Shown: positions 59,318 through 64,000 of the stretch, in pieces | How the letters are laid out: each line of letters opens with the position of its first letter | How positions within the stretch are numbered: the stretch's first letter is position 1 | NCBI GenBank assembly: GCA_023055355.1 | Contig: JALJCS010000018.1 | Span: 930,001-994,000, forward strand | Origin: Agelaius tricolor | Lineage: Eukaryota > Chordata > Aves > Passeriformes > Icteridae | DNA: 64,000 nt | Reading direction: 5' to 3' | The notes under the pieces: model-generated | What the model saw: the letters and a program-made list of their open reading frames with translations, nothing else | What the model was told of the DNA's origin: nothing | Databases searched by the model: none | Position numbers and translations under genes: made by a program

Positions 59318-59575
59318 ATCACAGAATCACTGAGGTTGGAAAAGCCCTCCCAGACCACTGAGTCCAAGCTCTGCCTGGTGCCCACTTTGTCCCCAGCCCA
59401 GAGCACCTCCAGGCCTTCCTTTGATACCTCCAGGGTTGGGGACTCTACCTCCATGGGCAGCCCCTTCCCATGTTTAACAAATTCCGCCTGATGCCCAGCC
59501 TGAATCTCCCCCAAGCCTGAGTCTCTGTCCTCTTATCCTGTTGCTTGTTCCCAGGAGAAGAGTGACTCCCACCTT
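59318..59575 (-). mobile_element. CR1 LINE 3' region, minus orientation
   Basis: ATCACAGAATCACTGAGGTT, GGAAAAGCCCTCCCAGACCA, CTGAGTCCAAGCTCTGCCTG, then TTGCTTGTTCCCAGGAGAAG. A different CR1 subfamily from the 54303 copy (GGTTGGAAAAG rather than GGAAGGGACC ends). Confidence 0.93.
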
Positions 59576-62099
59576 GCTACAATTATATATTGATTTGAAG
59601 CCTACATGAAATATGCTGCTGCTCTTAGATGGCTTTTATAGAAAATTCAGGACTGGCCTATGGAGGCTGGAAATGACTGCTGGAAAAGAGCTCCCAGCAA
59701 AGCCCAGCAGAGCCCTTCAGCAGCAGGTTGTGCTTTGTACAGAGGGGTAAAAACACCTTCCCATCCCTTACCACATGCAGCCCCTCCCAGCTTCCATGGA
59801 ACTGGACCTGGTGGGTGCAGATAACAAGAGATGCCATAGATCTGCTCAGATATCACATCTGAAACCTGCCTGGGGATTCAGACCTCCTGAAGAGCAATAG
59901 CTTCCTGCTCCAGGGAACCTGCAGTTTTGACTTAAGTTTCCTAAATTTTCTCTTGGTTTAATAAAGTTCGTTTAAAAAGCAGTTGATATTTCTCCTCATT
60001 AAGTATGTGCAGCTCTCTGAGATGCAGTTAGGAATGTCTGTCAAGCAAATGTGCATCTTTCCAGGTGAAGCCACCTGGTTTACCCTAATTCAGGCTGTGG
60101 CCACCCTGCTGCAGTGTTGGCAGGAGCCGTGGCAGTGACGGAAGGAGCAGGTGAGGAGGCCTGTCCTGGTGTAACCCCAGCCTTGCCTGGTCCAGCCTAC
60201 AGAGACTCCTTTCATCTGTGTCCTCCAGTTTATCCTGTGACAGAGAGCTCTCCCAGGGCAATGTGGGGATTACTGAACTTAGTTAGAAAAAGGGAATTTT
60301 GGAAGGGAAGGTGGAAGGAAAGAAAAATTTTAAGCTGTTCTCTTCCTTCCTCGGTTCCTGCAGCTTGTGCCTGGCACAGACAGGCACAGGGCTCTGCCAA
60401 GCCTGCATGTCCTGACCCACACATGCAGGACCGTGCCCTTTTCTGCCTGTTTTCGGGAGGGATGGGGTGTTCCCAGCACATGGGGGCAGCTGGGGGCAAA
60501 TGTGGGCAGGGCTGCTTTGGAACGGGGCCTCTGGAGGGAGATGTGCCCTCCACGGAGCATCTCCTCTGCATGGTTTTGTGTTACTTCCCTGCCTCGTGAA
60601 TGCACTTAGATGTCCTGTATACATAATTAACCTCTCCGCTGTGCTGGCAGACACTTTTATTGAACTGCCCATCATGACTCCTAAGTATTTTCCTCGGAGG
60701 ATTGTGCAGGTTCAGAGGGCAGAAAGCTGGAGGAAACGCGCATGAGGCTGAGTGACTCTTGGCAGTTATGGATGCAGCTTCCCTGATTTACAGCCTGCTC
60801 TAGGAGCAGGAATGTGCATTTGGGTCAAGAGGTGTCTCTGTGGTCAGGATGCTTTGTCATAAATCCAAGATGCTGAGCATCAGGATGCTGCTGATGGATC
60901 TGTCCCGATAATGCCCATAAAGTGCAGGGGATGGCTGAGCACTCAAGCTCACTGCTGTGAGTGAGCAGGTTCTGCCACCCCAGAACTGTGGGCTCTGGCA
61001 GTGCTGTGCTCACCTCCCCATCGTGTTTTCCGACCTGCCTTTAGAAGGTGTGTGTGTGTGTGTGTGTGCGCGTGCCCGTCAAGGGGGAGAGGGGCAGTGC
61101 TAAAAGCTGTGACATTAACACTGCTCCTGTATTGCCTCCTTCCACCTGGGATTTTCCAAGCCATGTGGAGCAAGTCTAGAGGAGGCTCCGAGCATTGGCC
61201 CTCTGGCTTTGAGCTAAGCTTGTGCAAAACTGCAGAGAAGGAACTTCCTGAAAGCCTCTCGTCTCTGGGCACTGCTGGGGGAACAGCTCTGGGGCTGCCA
61301 GGGGTTATCAGTGGTGTTTGGGGCACCAGCCCTGAGTCCTCAGCTGGGCATCCTTCAGGAGCAGCTCACGGGGAGTTCTGAGCCATGCTGCTCCTGGAAA
61401 CCCAAGCCTTCCTTGCTCTCACTGCTGTGAAATCTAGGAGACAACAAGGTGGGATTTTGTCCGTGTAATGCAGTGGGTGAATCTAACAGTGTCAGTGTCC
61501 GAGGGAATTTCAGCAGTCCTTTGAAATGATTGCTGAGCTCAGTGGGTGTGCCTCACACCTGGGGGTGGCATGAAAACCAGCACGGTAGGGTGCCAGGGCT
61601 TGGGAACCCCGTCTGTCTGTCTGTGTGTGTGTGTGAGAGAGAGAAGGATGGGTGCAGGAAGGGTCCCTTTTCAGCGGTTTTCCTTGTAAAAGCCTGGGTG
61701 CGTGCACCTCTTGGAAACCTTTTGCTTGGGTGGTAGCTTTCCCTACTCCAGAATTTTTGGGAGGTGGGGTCTTACTTCCTTCGCAGAGGGAGATGCTCTC
61801 CATTGTACGGAGGGCTGGTGTCACCACGGTTTGACTTCGAGCCTGGGGGCTGAGCTGCCAAAAAGGTGATAATTAAACCAGAGACTCAGCCCCCTCTCAC
61901 TTGGAGTGCTGAGACTCGCTGTGCCCTCTGCCAACCCGGCATGTCTGGGATGTTTGGTTGTGTTTGGGGTTTTTTGTTATTTGCAGCACATTACCAGTCG
62001 CTCACCCAGAGAGCTCCTAAATACAGCAGCACTTGAGGAGGGGAAGTGTTTTAACCTAAGCTTAGCTAACCCCGATCTTTGCAAAAGAAAAAATCTTTT
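59576..62099. other. intron 4 distal sequence
   Basis: Unique sequence with a (GT)n run at 61047-61070 and a short TG/CTGT patch at 61612-61636. No exon recognised. Confidence 0.4.
61047..61070. repeat. (GT)n microsatellite
   Basis: About eleven GT dinucleotides passing into GCGCGTG. A short Z-DNA-prone alternating tract. Confidence 0.85.
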
Positions 62100-62770
62100 C
62101 CGTCCTGGGGGCTTCTCCCGCCGCTCCTCGCTGTTACCCGAGTAGCTGCCGTGAGCTCATTGTTGCTGTGAAAGCCGAGGGAAGTTTGGATTTCCCGGTG
62201 CCCACTGCGCCAGATTTGTGAAGCGTAAATGAGAAAACCTGCCCTGGCCCCGTGTGCCATAAAGAGCTGCTCAGGTGGCTCGGCGTGGCTGCGGGGGAGG
62301 GCGGGGGCGGCTGCTGCACCTGCTGATGCTTTGGCTCGGGCTGGTGGCACAGAGCGGCCGCGAATTCCCCCTGAGCCGCAAGCTGTTCGTGGCAGGAATG
62401 CCTCGCTCCGAGGAGCGCTCCTGCTACGACAACAAAGAGCTCTTTGATCCTTTCCATTTGGAGAACTTAAAACGAGAAAGCCAAACTACAATAAGACCAA
62501 GTTGGGTCATAAAAGGAGAGCAGGAGCACCAAAGCGCTCCGGAGTGTAATTGTAGAAGCAGCAAATGCTTTGGCACTTAATTCTGCTTTAGTGTCAGTTC
62601 AACGTTTCACGTTTAAGACTGGAGAGCCCCTCACCAAATGCTCTGCACAAACAATCCGGGGCTGCTCCTCGGTGAGCCCCGTGTGCTCGGAGAGCCCCGG
62701 CCCAGCGCGGCCCCTCGGCTCTGCTGCGCTCAGCTGCGCGGGCTGGAGCCGGCTCGCGGTGCACAAAGTC
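62100..62770. promoter_or_regulatory. CpG-rich zone in intron 4 near right edge
   Basis: CpG-dense at 62110-62150, 62275-62430 (including a GCGGCCGC site) and 62650-62770, separated by ordinary sequence. An 84-codon ATG frame (62326-62580) inside begins MLWLGLVAQSG and looks like a short hydrophobic leader, but it matches no family I know. The zone may be an intragenic promoter or regulatory island. Confidence 0.4.
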
Positions 62771-64000
62771 TGCTCGAACCCCTTACTGCAGGGTGAGCCT
62801 GGGCTGCTGCTGCTCTAACCCTGCCCTGTAAAAACCCTGGCACCGCTCAGGTCCCTGCCTGGCGCTGGACACTGACCCAGTGCCAGCGGGGCTGCTCCCC
62901 AGCCCTTGTTTAGGAGATACTCTGCTGGAGCCAGCCCTGGGTGCTGCTCAGGCTGGGCTTTCCCCTCACTCTGCACAGACCTGGGCCACGCCCCAGAGCT
63001 TTCCCTGGAAGGTGGCATTTAGATGAGGCATTTTATAAGGCATTTATCAGAAATTTGGCTAACAGATACCACATCTTCCCAAAGTTCTTGGGCTGTGTTT
63101 AAACAAAAACATGCTCTGAATGATTTCTTTGCAAAGAACTGACCTGCCAGGTGGCACAGCCTTGTTGCATAGCCAGGCAGCAGCCCCTTGGCCAACCCAA
63201 ACAGTTTGGTCTCTGACTTGCAGAGGGCCTTTGCAGGAGCAGGGTTGTGCCTCTGCTGTGTCCTGCTCTGAGCAGGGAGCGTGGCTGGAGCTGCTGCCAG
63301 TGGGATGATGAGGCCAAAAGGCAGATGCAGCCAGTGGGGCACATGAGGGGCACAGGAAGCCCTCATTCCTGCCGTGGAGGGGACAGGGATGTGGGGCTGG
63401 GCGTGGGACTTCCTCTGTCCTGTGGCCAGGCCATTACACTGGGCCAGACAGCCCCTGTGCAGCTTTGAGGCTTTCAAGAATTTCTTTATTGTCAAGAATC
63501 AGTTGAAAACACAAAGCTCCGTGTTTTGGAGAGTGAGTGCTCTGCCAGGCACATCCCTGCCAGCACAGTGTGTATGAAATGTGGCTTGGCAGCAGCTCCC
63601 ACCTGCCTGCATTGGTGACAGAGGGTGCAGCCCTGGGTCAGTTGCACCAGGAGCTCCTGGGGAAGGGTGAGCCCGTGGCTGGAGCAGGGAATGATGCTTG
63701 GATAAAGCTGTCTCCCTTTTCTCTTTCATCCCCCTCTCTTTGGAGGTGTGAGAGGATGGCTGACAGACCCAAGAAGTGTTTTGCTATGGCTCAAGTAGGG
63801 AACTGATTAAATTTTAAATGTTGGTCACCTGATGCTTAAAAATTACTGAAAACCCTCACAAATTGATTTTTCCCCTAATAGGTTGCTGTGAGTACAGTTC
63901 TTCATGGTGTAGGTAGCTTGTGTGAATGATTTATCCTGTTGGGGATCATAAAAGAAACTGTAAAATTATGTTGTCAGTATTTGAAAATCATTTGTGTGTC
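62771..64000. other. intron 4, right-edge sequence
   Basis: No exon or repeat recognised; the last 200 bp are AT-rich. The FGF18 terminal exon is not here. Confidence 0.4.

Larger units (their letters stand above)
51299..64000 (+). other. FGF18: FGF18 intron 4, partial (at least 12.7 kb)
   Basis: Begins with donor GTAAGT and runs off the window. The expected last exon (PDGTSKECVFIEK onward, GC-rich) was searched for in open frames and by eye and not found. No other gene recognised. Confidence 0.85.

Overview
This is vertebrate nuclear DNA, almost certainly from a bird. It contains only one gene I can support: the 5' four coding exons of FGF18 (fibroblast growth factor 18) on the + strand. 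The avian call rests on about ten CR1-type LINE 3' ends, several ending in ATTCTGTG-like motifs, a CpG-island promoter, and coding sequence very close to vertebrate FGF18. The style of the CR1 tails hints at a neoavian or songbird lineage, but the sequence alone does not prove that. Prokaryotic features (operons, ribosome binding sites, CRISPR arrays, IS elements) do not apply.

Layout. 1-2020 is upstream flank with no recognisable exon. 2020-3000 is a dense CpG island holding the promoter, the 5' UTR and the start codon at 2994. Coding exon 1 is 2994-3025, exon 2 is 3294-3330, exon 3 is 26156-26336 and exon 4 is 51192-51298. All have GT-AG junctions and stay in frame. They encode residues 1-119: the signal peptide and the first part of the beta-trefoil core. 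The last exon, about 88 residues by comparison with the 207-residue human protein, is not in the window. Intron 4 therefore runs off the right edge.

About 95% of the window is intron. Intron 2 (22.8 kb) carries a 1-kb CTG-rich minisatellite (12025-13075) with an internal 220-bp-offset duplication, and directly after it a plus-strand CR1 nested in a minus-strand CR1. Intron 3 (24.9 kb) carries a CpG-rich patch with a 32-bp minisatellite (27490-28170), an AT-rich block packed with homeodomain-core motifs (29340-29800), and a second CpG-rich patch (45180-45490). Intron 4 carries two long minus-strand CR1 tails and a CpG-rich zone near the right edge (62100-62770).

I found no convincing second protein-coding gene, no tRNA or rRNA and no intact mobile element. 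The long open frames over the minisatellites and CpG islands are compositional artefacts. The points most worth a second look are the CTG minisatellite and its internal duplication, the nested CR1, two upstream ORFs in the presumed 5' leader, and the candidate intronic regulatory blocks. I cannot point to a new biological system in this window; enhancer calls are made by eye and need cross-species alignment.
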